A DNA stretch of 64,000 nucleotides, taken from contig JBFLWS010000015.1 of NCBI GenBank assembly GCA_040757715.1, forward strand, positions 16,721 to 80,720, read 5' to 3'. Positions 55,845 through 64,000 of the stretch are shown piece after piece (positions within the stretch are counted from its first letter, which is position 1; each line of letters starts with the position of its first letter). This DNA is from CAIMFV01 sp040757715 (GTDB lineage Bacteria; Pseudomonadota; Alphaproteobacteria; Caulobacterales; Caulobacteraceae). Position numbers and translations under genes: made by a program. Under the pieces are notes generated by a model. It ran no database searches. It saw only the letters and a program-made list of their open reading frames with translations, and had not been told where the DNA came from.

Positions 55845-56921
55845 ATGTCGGCGAAGCGAGAAACCGCGCGCGGCCGAGGCGCCCAGTCCAATGTCAGCGG
55901 CCGGTTCGAGCCCCTGGCCCGGGAGGGCTTCGACGACGGCTGGAGCGAGCAAGATGAGGAACCGGTCCGGCTCGAGACCACGGTGACGGCGGAGACCGGC
56001 CGCACCGTCATCACCAAGAACACCAGCCCCGACATCGGTTTCGATCGCTCCATCAACCCCTATCGGGGCTGCGAGCACGGCTGCATCTACTGCTACGCCC
56101 GCCCGAGCCACGCCTATATGGGCCTCTCCCCCGGGCTCGATTTCGAGACCAAGCTGTTCTTCAAGGCCGACGCCGCCAAGCTGTTGGAAAAGGAGCTGTC
56201 CAAGCCGGGCTACCAGCCCCGCCCCATCCACATCGGCGCCAACACCGACCCCTATCAGCCCATCGAGCGCGAGCTGAAGGTGACGCGCAGCGTGATCGAG
56301 GTGCTGCAACGCTTTCGCCACCCGTTCACCCTCATCACCAAGTCGGCGCTGATCCGTCGCGACCTCGACATCCTTGGCGACATGGGCAAGGCCGGACTTT
56401 GCAAGGCCATAGTGTCCATAACGAGCCTCGATCGACGCCTCGCCCGCGACCTGGAGCCCCGCGCCTCCACCCCGCCGCGACGCCTCGAAGCCCTCGGCGA
56501 GCTGGCCGCCGCCGGCGTGCCGAGCGTGGTGAGCTTCTCGCCCGTCATCCTCGGCCTCAATGACAGCGAGCTCGAAGCCGTGCTCGCCGCCGCGGCCAAG
56601 GCCGGCGCCGTGGGCGCCACCTATGTCATGCTGCGCCTGCCGCTGGAGATCCGCGCCCTCTTCGAAGAATGGCTCAGCGTGCATCGCCCCGACCGGGCCA
56701 AGCGCATCATGTCCCTTGTGCGGCAGATGCGCGGCGGGCGCGCCTATGAGGCCGCCTTTGGTCTGCGCATGACCGGGCAAGGGCCATGGGCCGAGCTCAT
56801 CGCCCAGCGCTTCGGCCGGGCCTGCGAGAAGCACGGCCTCAACCGGGGAGCCGAGGCGCTGGACGTGAGCCAGTTCCAGGTCCCGACCCAGCCCAAGCCG
56901 CAGCTCGACCTGTTCGGCTGA
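55845..56921 (+). CDS. Radical SAM protein, PA0069 family
   Basis: A 358-residue radical SAM enzyme related to spore photoproduct lyase-like proteins (SplB-like/PA0069 group). The cluster motif CX3CX2C is in YRGCEHGCIYCYARP, and the N-terminus RGRGAQSNVSGRFE is characteristic of the PA0069 type. The reaction is not known. The ATG at 55845 matches the family start; a TTG at 55815 would add ten residues. Confidence 0.88.
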   Translation: MSAKRETARGRGAQSNVSGRFEPLAREGFDDGWSEQDEEPVRLETTVTAETGRTVITKNTSPDIGFDRSINPYRGCEHGCIYCYARPSHAYMGLSPGLDFETKLFFKADAAKLLEKELSKPGYQPRPIHIGANTDPYQPIERELKVTRSVIEVLQRFRHPFTLITKSALIRRDLDILGDMGKAGLCKAIVSITSLDRRLARDLEPRASTPPRRLEALGELAAAGVPSVVSFSPVILGLNDSELEAVLAAAAKAGAVGATYVMLRLPLEIRALFEEWLSVHRPDRAKRIMSLVRQMRGGRAYEAAFGLRMTGQGPWAELIAQRFGRACEKHGLNRGAEALDVSQFQVPTQPKPQLDLFG

Positions 56922-57018
56922 AGCTCATGTGACTGATCAGCGTTTACAAACGCCGCCCCGCCATGCTTCCTTGCCGCGATCGCTGCGCCGCCAGAGCGCA
57001 ACCTAGTGGAGGAATTGC

Positions 57019-58794
57019 ATGAGCCCCGCCGACGACGCCGCCCCCGCCGCCCACACGCAAGTGTTCTCCAAGCCCGGCTGGCCGGCCATGTCGATCGCTC
57101 AGGCCCACGCCCTCCTCACCCAGCCCGGCTCGCCTTTCGAAATGGAGACGAAAGTCATCCGCGGGGTGGAGACGCGGGTGTGGAAGAACGCCCCGCCCTC
57201 CCTGCGGGTGGAGGTGGAGTTGGCCAAGGCCTACGGCGCGCGCGAGTTCGTGGTCTATGACGACGACCGGGTGAGCTACGCCGCCTTCGCCAAGGCCACG
57301 GCCGTGTTCGCCCAGCACCTGGCTGGCCTTGGCGTTCGCAAGGGCGACCGGGTGGTCATCGCCATGCGCAACCTGCCGGAATGGCCGGTGGCCTTCTTCG
57401 CCGCGGTGTCGCTGGGGGCCATCGCCACGCCCCTGAACGCCTGGTGGACCGGGCCCGAGCTGGAATATGGCCTGACGGATTCCGGGGCCAAGGTGGCGGT
57501 GCTGGACGCCGAGCGCTTCGAGCGCATCGCCGAGCACCTGCACAATTGCCCGGACCTCGCCCACATCATTGTTTCCCGCGAGGATGATGAGATCGCCCAC
57601 CCCAAGGTGCAGCATCTGGAGGCCATCCTCGGGGTTCCCAACGCCTGGGCCGAGCTGGCGGACGTTCCCCTGCCCGCGACCCCCATCGATGCGGACGACC
57701 CGGCCACCATCTTCTACACCTCGGGCACCACGGGCAAACCCAAGGGCGCGCTCGCCAGCCACCGCAACATCACCTCCAACATCCTGGCCGCTGGCATTTC
57801 CGGCGCGCGCAGCTGCCTGCGTCGAGGCGAGGCGCCGGCGCCGCTCGATCCCAATGCACCGCAGCGGGTGACGCTGTTGTCGGTGCCCTTCTTCCACGCC
57901 ACCGGCTGCTTCGCCATCCTGTCGCCCACCATCATCGCCGGCGGCAAGATCGTGCTCATGCACAAGTGGGACGCGGTGAAGGCCTTCCAGCTCATCGAGA
58001 AAGAGAAGATCAACACCGCCGGCGGCGTACCCACCATCGCCTGGCAGCTCATCGAGCACCCGCGCCGGGGCGAGTTCGACCTCTCAAGCCTGGAGAGCGT
58101 GGCCTATGGCGGCGCGCCCTCGGCGCCCGAGCTCGTGAAGAAGATCGTCGAGACCTTCCCCAAGTCGCAGCCGGGCAACGGCTGGGGCATGACCGAGACC
58201 TCGGCCACCTTCACCCATCACATGGCCGAGGACTATGAGAACCGCCCCGACAGCTGCGGCCCCGCCGTGCCGGTGTGCGACATGAAGATCGTCGGCCCGG
58301 ATGGCCAGACCCTGCCGCCCGGCGAGGTGGGCGAGCTGTGGGGCAAGGGCCCAAATGTGGTGATCGGCTACTGGAATAAGCCCGAGGCCACGGCGGAGAC
58401 CTTTGTCGACGGCTGGGTGAAGACCGGCGACCTGGCCAAGATCGACGCAGAGGGCTTCTGCTTCATCATCGACCGGGCCAAGGACATGCTGATCCGCGGC
58501 GGCGAGAACATCTACTGTATCGAGGTGGAGAACTGTCTCTATGAGCACCCCGCGGTGATGGACGCCGGCGTGGTGGGTATTCCGCACAAGACCCTCGGCG
58601 AAGAGCCCGCCGCCGTGGTGACCCTGAAGCCCGGCATGACCGCCAGCGAGGCCGAGCTGCGCGCCCACGTGGCCGAGCGCCTCGCCGCCTTCAAGGTGCC
58701 GGTGAAGGTGGCCTTCTGGCACGAGACCCTGCCGCGCAACGCCAATGGCAAGATCCTCAAGGCCGAACTGAAGAAGGTTTTCGCCGCGGGGTGA
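57019..58794 (+). CDS. AMP-dependent acyl-CoA synthetase
   Basis: A 591-residue adenylate-forming ligase that activates carboxylic acids to acyl-CoA. Signature P-loop-like FYTSGTTGKPKGA, then GWGMTETSA, KTGDLAKIDAEGF, IDRAKDMLIRGGENI and the C-terminal Lys in NANGKILKAELKK. The substrate is probably a medium or long fatty acid. The ATG at 57019 has GGAGG 7 bases upstream. No beta-oxidation gene is adjacent, although ETF-QO is encoded 21 kb away. Confidence 0.94.
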   Translation: MSPADDAAPAAHTQVFSKPGWPAMSIAQAHALLTQPGSPFEMETKVIRGVETRVWKNAPPSLRVEVELAKAYGAREFVVYDDDRVSYAAFAKATAVFAQHLAGLGVRKGDRVVIAMRNLPEWPVAFFAAVSLGAIATPLNAWWTGPELEYGLTDSGAKVAVLDAERFERIAEHLHNCPDLAHIIVSREDDEIAHPKVQHLEAILGVPNAWAELADVPLPATPIDADDPATIFYTSGTTGKPKGALASHRNITSNILAAGISGARSCLRRGEAPAPLDPNAPQRVTLLSVPFFHATGCFAILSPTIIAGGKIVLMHKWDAVKAFQLIEKEKINTAGGVPTIAWQLIEHPRRGEFDLSSLESVAYGGAPSAPELVKKIVETFPKSQPGNGWGMTETSATFTHHMAEDYENRPDSCGPAVPVCDMKIVGPDGQTLPPGEVGELWGKGPNVVIGYWNKPEATAETFVDGWVKTGDLAKIDAEGFCFIIDRAKDMLIRGGENIYCIEVENCLYEHPAVMDAGVVGIPHKTLGEEPAAVVTLKPGMTASEAELRAHVAERLAAFKVPVKVAFWHETLPRNANGKILKAELKKVFAAG

Positions 58795-59145
58795 GATCTC
58801 CCCTCTCGCGCGAGCCAATCCCCGCCTGCGTGGGCTGTGCCATCATGGCTTCAGGTTCTGCGGCCGGCGCAGGGCCTGGACGGCGCCGCGCGGCGGCTCC
58901 GCGACCGAACGACGACGATGTCTTGCGTTGGAAAGGCGCAAGGCTCGGCGGCGGAAGTTGAAGCCGTACGGGCGTCCTTTCCGGGGAAGGCCTCGGCCAT
59001 CCTTTACCCCCTTTTCGGCCGAGGCCGACCGCGTCCCGCCTGGCGAATGCGCCGAGGCGTCGTGCGCCTTTGCGCCGTTCGCTTGACAAGCAGAGGATTT
59101 CTTTCATGTGGAGAGAGACCGCCCCCCTTCTGTGAGCCGCCTCCC
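58795..59145. other. 351-base gap, no gene recognised
   Basis: The gap between the acyl-CoA synthetase and the barrel protein genes has high GC and open frames on both strands with no ribosome site or family motif. A TTGACA at 59083-59088 could be a -35 box for the next gene, but no good -10 lies at the right distance. No RNA gene was recognised. Confidence 0.4.
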
Positions 59146-59766
59146 ATGAGCGACCTGCCCGCCGACCTCTACACCGAACAGGCCGACATCGACCTCGACA
59201 CCCTCTCTAATCTCGGGCCGCTCACGGGCCTCGCCGGCGTGTGGGAGGGCGAGAAGGGCCTCGACGTCAATCCGTTCCACGACGGCGAGCGGCGCCAGGC
59301 CTATATCGAGCGCATCGAGGCCCACCCCACCGACCCGCAGTCCAACGGCCCGCAGCTGTTCTACGGCCTGCGCTACCACGTGCTGGTGAAGAAGCCGGAC
59401 GAGCCGGAGACCTATCACGACCAGGTGGGCTACTGGCAGTGGGAGCCCAAGACCGGCTTGGTGCTGCTCTCTTTGGCCATCCCCCGCGGCCAGGTGGTGC
59501 TGGCTGCCGGCCACGCCGCCGCCGACGCCAAGAGCTTCGAGGTGACCGCCACCCGCGGAACCACCGAATACGGCATCTGCTCCACCACCTTCCTCGAGCA
59601 GGCGTTCCGCACCGACAGCTTCCGCATGAAGGTGACGCTTCTGGAAGACGACCGCTGGTCCTACATGGAGGACACGGTGCTGAGCATTCCCGGCCGCTCC
59701 GAGCCATTCCACCACACCGATCGAACACCCTGCGCCGCATCGGCCCGCCTATTCGCAACCCTCTAG
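59146..59766 (+). CDS. FABP/nitrobindin-like beta-barrel protein with a 3' frameshift
   Basis: A 206-residue protein of the heme-binding beta-barrel (DUF1794/nitrobindin-like, FABP family) type: GPLTGLAGVWEGEKGLDVNP, DQVGYWQWEPKTGLVLLSLA and IPRGQVVLAAG. The family-like end breaks at 59722-59726. The annotated frame reads HHTDRTPCAASARLFATL, while the +1 frame gives NTLRRIGPPIRNPLARR to a stop at 59777, the expected family ending. One base seems to be missing after 59723, by mutation or sequencing error. Only the last ~14 residues are affected. The ATG at 59146 is chosen because conserved sequence starts just after; the long open frame upstream is not supported. Confidence 0.82.
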   Translation: MSDLPADLYTEQADIDLDTLSNLGPLTGLAGVWEGEKGLDVNPFHDGERRQAYIERIEAHPTDPQSNGPQLFYGLRYHVLVKKPDEPETYHDQVGYWQWEPKTGLVLLSLAIPRGQVVLAAGHAAADAKSFEVTATRGTTEYGICSTTFLEQAFRTDSFRMKVTLLEDDRWSYMEDTVLSIPGRSEPFHHTDRTPCAASARLFATL

Positions 59767-59963
59767 CGCGGCGCTGACGGCGGGTCTGCGCAACTTGCCT
59801 CTGGGCGCCGCCTAGGCGTGGCGACGGGGCCGACTTTTGCCCAAGGCGGACGGTTGCGGCGAAATCTCGCAACTTTTTTTCCGCCCGAGCCCCTGATTTG
59901 GTTATGATACGCGCCCATCCGTCCTCGACAGCCGTGAGCTGCGCATCCCCCTCAGAGCCAATC

Positions 59964-61163
59964 ATGCACGATTTCCATAAGATTCGCCGTCTGCCGCCCT
60001 ATGTGTTCGAACAGGTCAACCGGTTGAAGGCGAAGCTGCGGGCAGAGGGCGCAGACATCATCGACTTCGGCATGGGCAATCCGGACATGCCCACGCCCAA
60101 ACACATCGTCGACAAGCTGATCGAGACCGCGCGCGATCCCAAGTCGGGCCGCTATTCCGCCTCCAAGGGCATTTTGGGCCTGCGCCGGGCCATGGCCGGC
60201 TATTACCAGAAGCGCTTCGGCGTCACGCTCGATCCCGAGACCGAGGTGATCGCCACCCTAGGCTCCAAGGAGGGCTTCGCCAACCTTGCCCAGGCCCTCA
60301 CCGCGCCGGGGGACGTGATCATCTGCCCCAATCCCGCCTATCCGATTCACGCCTATGGCTTCATCATCGCCGGCGGGGTGATCCGCCATGTGCCGGCCCT
60401 GTCGCCGGAGGAGTATCTGTCGGGTATCTCCAGGGCCATGAAGCACTCGGCCCCGCCGCCCTCGGTGCTGATCCTGTCCTATCCGTCCAATCCCACGGCC
60501 CAGTGGGTGGACCTCGACTTCTACAAGGACGCCATCAAGCTGGCCAAGCAGCACGAGCTGCTGGTGCTGTCCGACATCGCCTATTCGGAAATCTACTTCG
60601 AAGACAATCCGCCCCCCTCGGTGTTGCAGGTGGACGGGGCCAAGGACATCGCCGTGGAGGTGAACAGCCTCTCCAAGACCTACGCCATGGCCGGCTGGCG
60701 CGTGGGCATGGTGGTGGGCAACGCCCGCGTCTGCGCGGCGCTCGCCCGGGTGAAGTCCTATCTCGACTACGGCGCCTTCACCCCCATCCAGGTGGCGGCG
60801 GCGGCGGCGCTGAACGGCCCGCAGGACTGCGTCGACGAGATCCGCGCCATCTACAAGGGCCGGCGCGATGTGCTGGTGAAGTCCATGAAGGGCGCCGGCT
60901 GGGACATTCCCCCGCCCCCCGCCTCCATGTTCGCCTGGGCGCCGATCCCGGAGTCGCACCGCCACCTCGGCTCGCTGGAGTTCGCCACCCAGCTGATGGA
61001 AGAGGCCCACGTGGCCGTGGCCCCGGGCGTCGCCTTCGGCGAATACGGCGAGGGCTATGTGCGCATCGGCCTCGTGGAGAACGAGCACCGCATCCGTCAG
61101 GCCGCCCGCAGCGTGAAGCGCTACCTGCAAGGCGACAAAACACCGAAGGTCGCCGCCGAGTAA
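59964..61163 (+). CDS. AlaC-type aminotransferase
   Basis: A 399-residue class I/II PLP aminotransferase of the AlaC/LL-diaminopimelate-like group. Conserved: DFGMGNPDMPTPKH, CPNPAYPIHAYG, SYPSNPTAQWVD, PLP Lys238 in VNSLSKTYAMAGWRVG and the late Arg in GYVRIGLVENEHRI. The likely reaction is glutamate-pyruvate transamination (alanine synthesis); the family also contains methionine-type enzymes, so specificity is uncertain. The ATG at 59964 matches the family start MHDFHKIRRLPPYVF. Confidence 0.92.
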   Translation: MHDFHKIRRLPPYVFEQVNRLKAKLRAEGADIIDFGMGNPDMPTPKHIVDKLIETARDPKSGRYSASKGILGLRRAMAGYYQKRFGVTLDPETEVIATLGSKEGFANLAQALTAPGDVIICPNPAYPIHAYGFIIAGGVIRHVPALSPEEYLSGISRAMKHSAPPPSVLILSYPSNPTAQWVDLDFYKDAIKLAKQHELLVLSDIAYSEIYFEDNPPPSVLQVDGAKDIAVEVNSLSKTYAMAGWRVGMVVGNARVCAALARVKSYLDYGAFTPIQVAAAAALNGPQDCVDEIRAIYKGRRDVLVKSMKGAGWDIPPPPASMFAWAPIPESHRHLGSLEFATQLMEEAHVAVAPGVAFGEYGEGYVRIGLVENEHRIRQAARSVKRYLQGDKTPKVAAE

Positions 61164-61172
61164 GCTCTCTTT

Positions 61173-61285
61173 CTGTCACCCTCGGCCTTGTGCCGAGGGC
61201 CCAACCCTCCGCTTCCCCGACCGCCTCCGGACAGGTTTGCGAGGCTGAAGCTTGGGTCCTCGCAATAAATGCGAGGATGACAGAA
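61173..61285. repeat. Pair of inverted REP-like palindromes (BIME-like)
   Basis: Two elements face each other: CCCTCGGC-CTTGT-GCCGAGGG (61179-61199) and TCCTCGCA-ATAAA-TGCGAGGA (61257-61277). The outer frames also match as inverted copies: CTGTCA...CCCAA on the left, TTGGGTCC...ATGACAG on the right. Either could act as a transcription barrier after the aminotransferase gene. Confidence 0.65.
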
Positions 61286-61415
61286 TTGGCATGGCGCGAA
61301 TGGCGGAGTTGGGTCGACGCCGTTGCGCCGGCCGCATCCCCCGGCTAAGCCAGGAGAGGTTTGCAGACGGGGCGAGGGGCATGACCAAGCGTAACCAGCG
61401 GGCGGAGCAGCACGC

Positions 61416-62714
61416 GTGAGCGGCTTCGCCTATGACCCGGCCGGCCTGCAAAGCCTGATCGGACTCTTCGGCTGCATGGGCCTCGCCTGGCTCCTCTCCG
61501 AGGACAAGAAGCGCTTCCCGTGGAAGCTGGCCATCGGCGCCCTCGCCGTGCAGCTCGGCCTCGTCCTGCTGCTGTTCGGCCTTTCCCCCGCCCGCGCGGC
61601 CTTGCAGGGGGTGGACGATGCGGTGGACGCCCTTTCCTCGGCCACCCAGGACGGCTCGGCCTTCGTGTTCGGCTTCCTCGCGGGCGATCCCAAGGCCCAG
61701 CCCTATGCGGTCACCGAGGCCAAGGGGTTGTTCCTGTTCGCCTTCCGCGTCCTGCCGGTGATCCTGGTGGTGTGCGCCCTCTCGGCGCTCTTGTGGCACT
61801 GGCGCATCCTCAAGTGGGTGACGCGGGGTTTCGGCTTCGTGTTCCAGAAGACCCTCGGTCTGCGCGGCCCGCCCGCCCTCGCCGCCGCCGCCACCATCTT
61901 CATGGGTCAGGTGGAAGGGCCGATCTTCATCCGCGCCTATCTCGACCGGCTGTCGAGGTCCGAGCTCTTCACCCTCATGGCCGTGGGCCTCGCCTGCGTC
62001 TCCGGCTCCACCATGGTGGCCTATGTGGGCTTCCTGAAGGACTATCTGCCGAACGCCGCCGGCCACATCCTCACCGCCTCCATCATGTCGGCGCCCGCTG
62101 GCGTGCTCCTCGCCCGCATCATGATCCCGGCCGGGCCGGCCGAAGAGCTGGGCGAGGTGGAGATTTCTGACGAGCGCCGCTACCACGGCTCGGTGGACGC
62201 GGTGATCCGCGGCGCCGGGGATGGTCTGAACGTCGTTCTCAATGTCGCCGCCACCCTCATCGTGTTCGTGGCTTTCGTGGCCCTCGCCAACAAGTTCCTC
62301 GCCTTCGCCCCCGACGTGCTCGGCGCGCCCCTCACCGTGCAGCGGGTGCTGGGCTGGCTCTTCATGCCGCTGGCCTTCGCCATCGGCGCGCCTTGGCATG
62401 AGGCCGAGACCGCGGGCGGGCTCCTGGGCGACAAGCTGGTGCTCACCGAGTTCACCGCCTTCCGCATCCTCGGCCAGACCCCGCCCAGCGCGCTTTCCGA
62501 GCACACGCGCATGATCATGACCTATGCGCTCTGTGGTTTCGCCAACATCGCCTCGGTGGGCATCACCGTGGCCGGGTTCGGGTCCCTGGTCCCCGATCGC
62601 CGGGCCGAGGTCATCGCCATGGCCTGGCGCGCCCTCATCGCCGGGTTTTTGGCCACCTGCATGACCGCGTCCATCATTGGGGCCTTGCCGCCAGCGCTGT
62701 TCCATTCAAACTGA
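61416..62714 (+). CDS. Concentrative nucleoside transporter (CNT/NupC family)
   Basis: A 432-residue multi-pass ion-coupled nucleoside symporter. Characteristic elements: FMGQVEGPIFIRAYLDRL, LMAVGLACVSGSTMVAYVG, AGDGLNVVLNVAATLIVF and LCGFANIASVGITVAGFG. The GTG at 61416 has GCGGAG upstream. It is followed 25 bases later by the GST gene on the same strand. Confidence 0.93.
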   Translation: MSGFAYDPAGLQSLIGLFGCMGLAWLLSEDKKRFPWKLAIGALAVQLGLVLLLFGLSPARAALQGVDDAVDALSSATQDGSAFVFGFLAGDPKAQPYAVTEAKGLFLFAFRVLPVILVVCALSALLWHWRILKWVTRGFGFVFQKTLGLRGPPALAAAATIFMGQVEGPIFIRAYLDRLSRSELFTLMAVGLACVSGSTMVAYVGFLKDYLPNAAGHILTASIMSAPAGVLLARIMIPAGPAEELGEVEISDERRYHGSVDAVIRGAGDGLNVVLNVAATLIVFVAFVALANKFLAFAPDVLGAPLTVQRVLGWLFMPLAFAIGAPWHEAETAGGLLGDKLVLTEFTAFRILGQTPPSALSEHTRMIMTYALCGFANIASVGITVAGFGSLVPDRRAEVIAMAWRALIAGFLATCMTASIIGALPPALFHSN

Positions 62715-62739
62715 GCGGCGAATAATAAGGAAACGCCGC

Positions 62740-63357
62740 ATGAAGCTCTATGACAGCCGCCGCGCCCCCAATCCGCGCCGCGTTCGCTGGTTCCTGGCCG
62801 AAAAGGGCATCAACGACATCGAGATCGTCGACGTCGACCTGTTCACCGGCCAGCACAAGACCCCCGAATACCTGAAGAAGGCCGGCGTGGCCCAGGTGCC
62901 GGTGCTGGAGCTGGACGACGGCCTCTCCATCAGTGAATCCATCGCCATCTGCCGCTATCTGGAGAGCCGCTACCCCGAACCCAACCTGTTCGGCTGCACC
63001 CCCGAAGAGACGGCGGTGATCGAACAGTGGATGCGCCGAGCGGAGATGTATCTGGCCACCCCGTTGATGATGGCGGTGCGCCACGGCCACCCGGCCCTCG
63101 CCGCCCTGGAGACCCAGTCGCCGGACTACGCCGAACGCAATCGCGCCGACGCTCTCAAGGCGCTGAATCTGTTCGAGCGCCAGCTCTCCACCCATCCCTT
63201 CATCGCCGGGGACCGCTTCACCATCGCCGACATCGTGGCCTATATCGGCCTCGACTTCGCCCGCATGGTGAAGTTCGTCGTGCCCGACGAGTGCCCGCAC
63301 GTGCAGCACTGGGCCGCCCAGATGAAGACCCGCCCCGCCGCCAGCGCGGGGGTGTGA
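62740..63357 (+). CDS. Glutathione S-transferase family protein
   Basis: A 205-residue GST with an N-terminal thioredoxin fold (MKLYDSRRAPNPRRVRWFL; cis-Pro region VAQVPVLELDDG; SISESIAICRYLE glutathione-binding loop) and a helical C-terminal domain (FIAGDRFTIADIVAYI). The catalytic position is probably the Ser/Pro region near residues 6-11, as in bacterial Theta/Nu-like GSTs. AAGGAAACGCC precedes the ATG at 62740. The substrate is unknown. Confidence 0.92.
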   Translation: MKLYDSRRAPNPRRVRWFLAEKGINDIEIVDVDLFTGQHKTPEYLKKAGVAQVPVLELDDGLSISESIAICRYLESRYPEPNLFGCTPEETAVIEQWMRRAEMYLATPLMMAVRHGHPALAALETQSPDYAERNRADALKALNLFERQLSTHPFIAGDRFTIADIVAYIGLDFARMVKFVVPDECPHVQHWAAQMKTRPAASAGV

Positions 63358-63447
63358 CTTTATTCCGATCATCCCGCTGGAAAGTGGGGTGAGCGCTCGC
63401 GCATTGAGGATTTCAGAAACGTCGATATTGGCTGCTAAGCAGGCTAC

Positions 63448-63801
63448 GTGGACAAGAACCGCTTCAAGGACTTTTTATACGAAGCCGCACATCAGGCCCT
63501 ACTACAGGCTGGCCTTGAGGCTGACGAAAGCGAACCCCTTGTTGAATATCATGGACAGTCAAATCCTGCACAGCTGATTACATTATCGTCCGCGGCGGAG
63601 TTGTTGTGGCTGTCACCGGATCGGATTTACTTTATTATCGATGTGGGCGCTTATTTGCGGAATGACGGGCGAGTGGTCATTTTCATTCGACCGAGCGGCC
63701 ACGAGCCACGCCCATTTGCGAATACGTGGAATCCGGATGAGCTTGGCCCATTCAAAGTGATTGGACAGCTTGGGCCGAGCGAGTCCCGCCCTGCCAACTA
63801 G
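63448..63801 (+). CDS. Small protein of unknown function, lower GC
   Basis: A 117-residue soluble protein starting at GTG 63448 (MDKNRFKDFLYEAA). It has no signal peptide or membrane segment and I recognise no family. GC is visibly lower than in its neighbours and codon use is less biased, and an insertion sequence end lies just beyond, so it may be acquired. The AGG before the GTG is weak support for the start. Confidence 0.6.
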   Translation: MDKNRFKDFLYEAAHQALLQAGLEADESEPLVEYHGQSNPAQLITLSSAAELLWLSPDRIYFIIDVGAYLRNDGRVVIFIRPSGHEPRPFANTWNPDELGPFKVIGQLGPSESRPAN

Positions 63802-63882
63802 GCTTGCTCGGTTGAAGCGTGGGCTCTTTGCGCGCCTCGAACTGTAAAGACTGCGTCTCCCTTCCCCCCTGGAGGGGCAGGG

Positions 63883-64000
63883 CTATCGCATATGGCCGAG
63901 GAGGCTGAGCAGGAAGGCGTCGTCCCATCCGGCGCGCTTGATCTTGCCTTTGATGGAGCCCTTGTCGGGGTGCTGTCTTAGGATGTTGAGGGCGAGTTTT
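63883..64000 (-). mobile_element. ISAs1-type transposase, C-terminal fragment cut by the window edge
   Basis: The last 38 codons of a leftward frame whose protein end reads LALNILRQHPDKGSIKGKIK and RAGWDDAFLLSLLGHMR. This matches the C-terminal end of ISAs1-family DDE transposases (LALNLL...GKR..AGWDDDYL). CAGGGCTATCGCATA at 63878-63892 could be the terminal inverted repeat, with the stop codon inside it; this cannot be confirmed without the other end. The rest lies beyond 64000. Confidence 0.7.

Noticed and set aside
58757..59107. A 116-codon frame on the minus strand in the 351-base gap
   Set aside because: It overlaps the acyl-CoA synthetase end, is Arg/Pro/Ala-rich, has no ribosome site and no recognisable motif.

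Overview
The window is about 64 kb of GC-rich chromosome from an alphaproteobacterium, most likely of the Caulobacterales type (Caulobacter/Phenylobacterium-like). This rests on the gene content and order (glyQ-glyS-ppdK, gatC-gatA, pyrB-pyrC'-plsY-dprA-topA, glnK-amtB), on the frequent GTG and TTG starts, and on the Ala/Pro-rich linkers in several proteins. No species call is possible without a search. Almost all of it is core genome with short intergenic gaps. I saw no rRNA, tRNA, CRISPR array or prophage. Layout: 0-10 kb holds a MoxR-type ATPase, an RhlE-type helicase, parE, a sterol-desaturase-like membrane enzyme, a KAS III paralogue, a DUF4349 lipoprotein and an M48 protease. 9.8-17.3 kb holds a leftward run with meaB-DUF4337 and glyQ-glyS-ppdK. 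17.5-21 kb is a nitrogen locus (outer-membrane barrel, then divergent glnK-amtB). 21-30 kb is a metal-type RND efflux locus (adaptor, pump, a tiny Pro/Ala/Gly-rich exported protein, histidine kinase and LuxR-type regulator leftward, with the outer-membrane factor divergent). A second amtB follows. 32-41.7 kb holds ispE, a TPR protein, ETF-ubiquinone oxidoreductase, a family-4-like uracil-DNA glycosylase, a lytic transglycosylase and gatCA. 42-45.5 kb is the only clearly accessory segment: toxin-antitoxin genes (BrnT with an HTH antitoxin; a DUF1902/HicB-like antitoxin with a truncated hicA), a SatD-like protein with cyclase-like motifs and a DUF3307 membrane partner. 45.6-53.5 kb is pyrB-pyrC'-dsbA-like-plsY-dprA-topA. 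53.6-63.4 kb holds a GH27 glycosidase, a PA0069-type radical SAM protein, an acyl-CoA synthetase, a nitrobindin-like barrel protein with a 3' frameshift, an AlaC-type aminotransferase, a CNT nucleoside transporter and a GST. The window ends inside the tail of an ISAs1-type transposase. The points most worth following are: (1) the SatD-DUF3307 pair, whose SatD protein shows the two-Asp spacing of class III nucleotidyl cyclases plus a C-terminal wHTH, next to a multi-pass membrane protein; (2) a perfect 19-bp direct repeat, one copy in the 3' end of ruvX and one just after the DUF3307 gene, bracketing the toxin-antitoxin segment and cutting hicA; (3) a strongly AT-rich block of about 730 bp inside glyS, coding roughly 100 extra residues; (4) a BrnT operon whose promoter carries a palindrome between its -35 and -10 boxes and whose ATG lies at the predicted transcription start. 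Functions were assigned by reading motifs by eye; no alignment or search was run.
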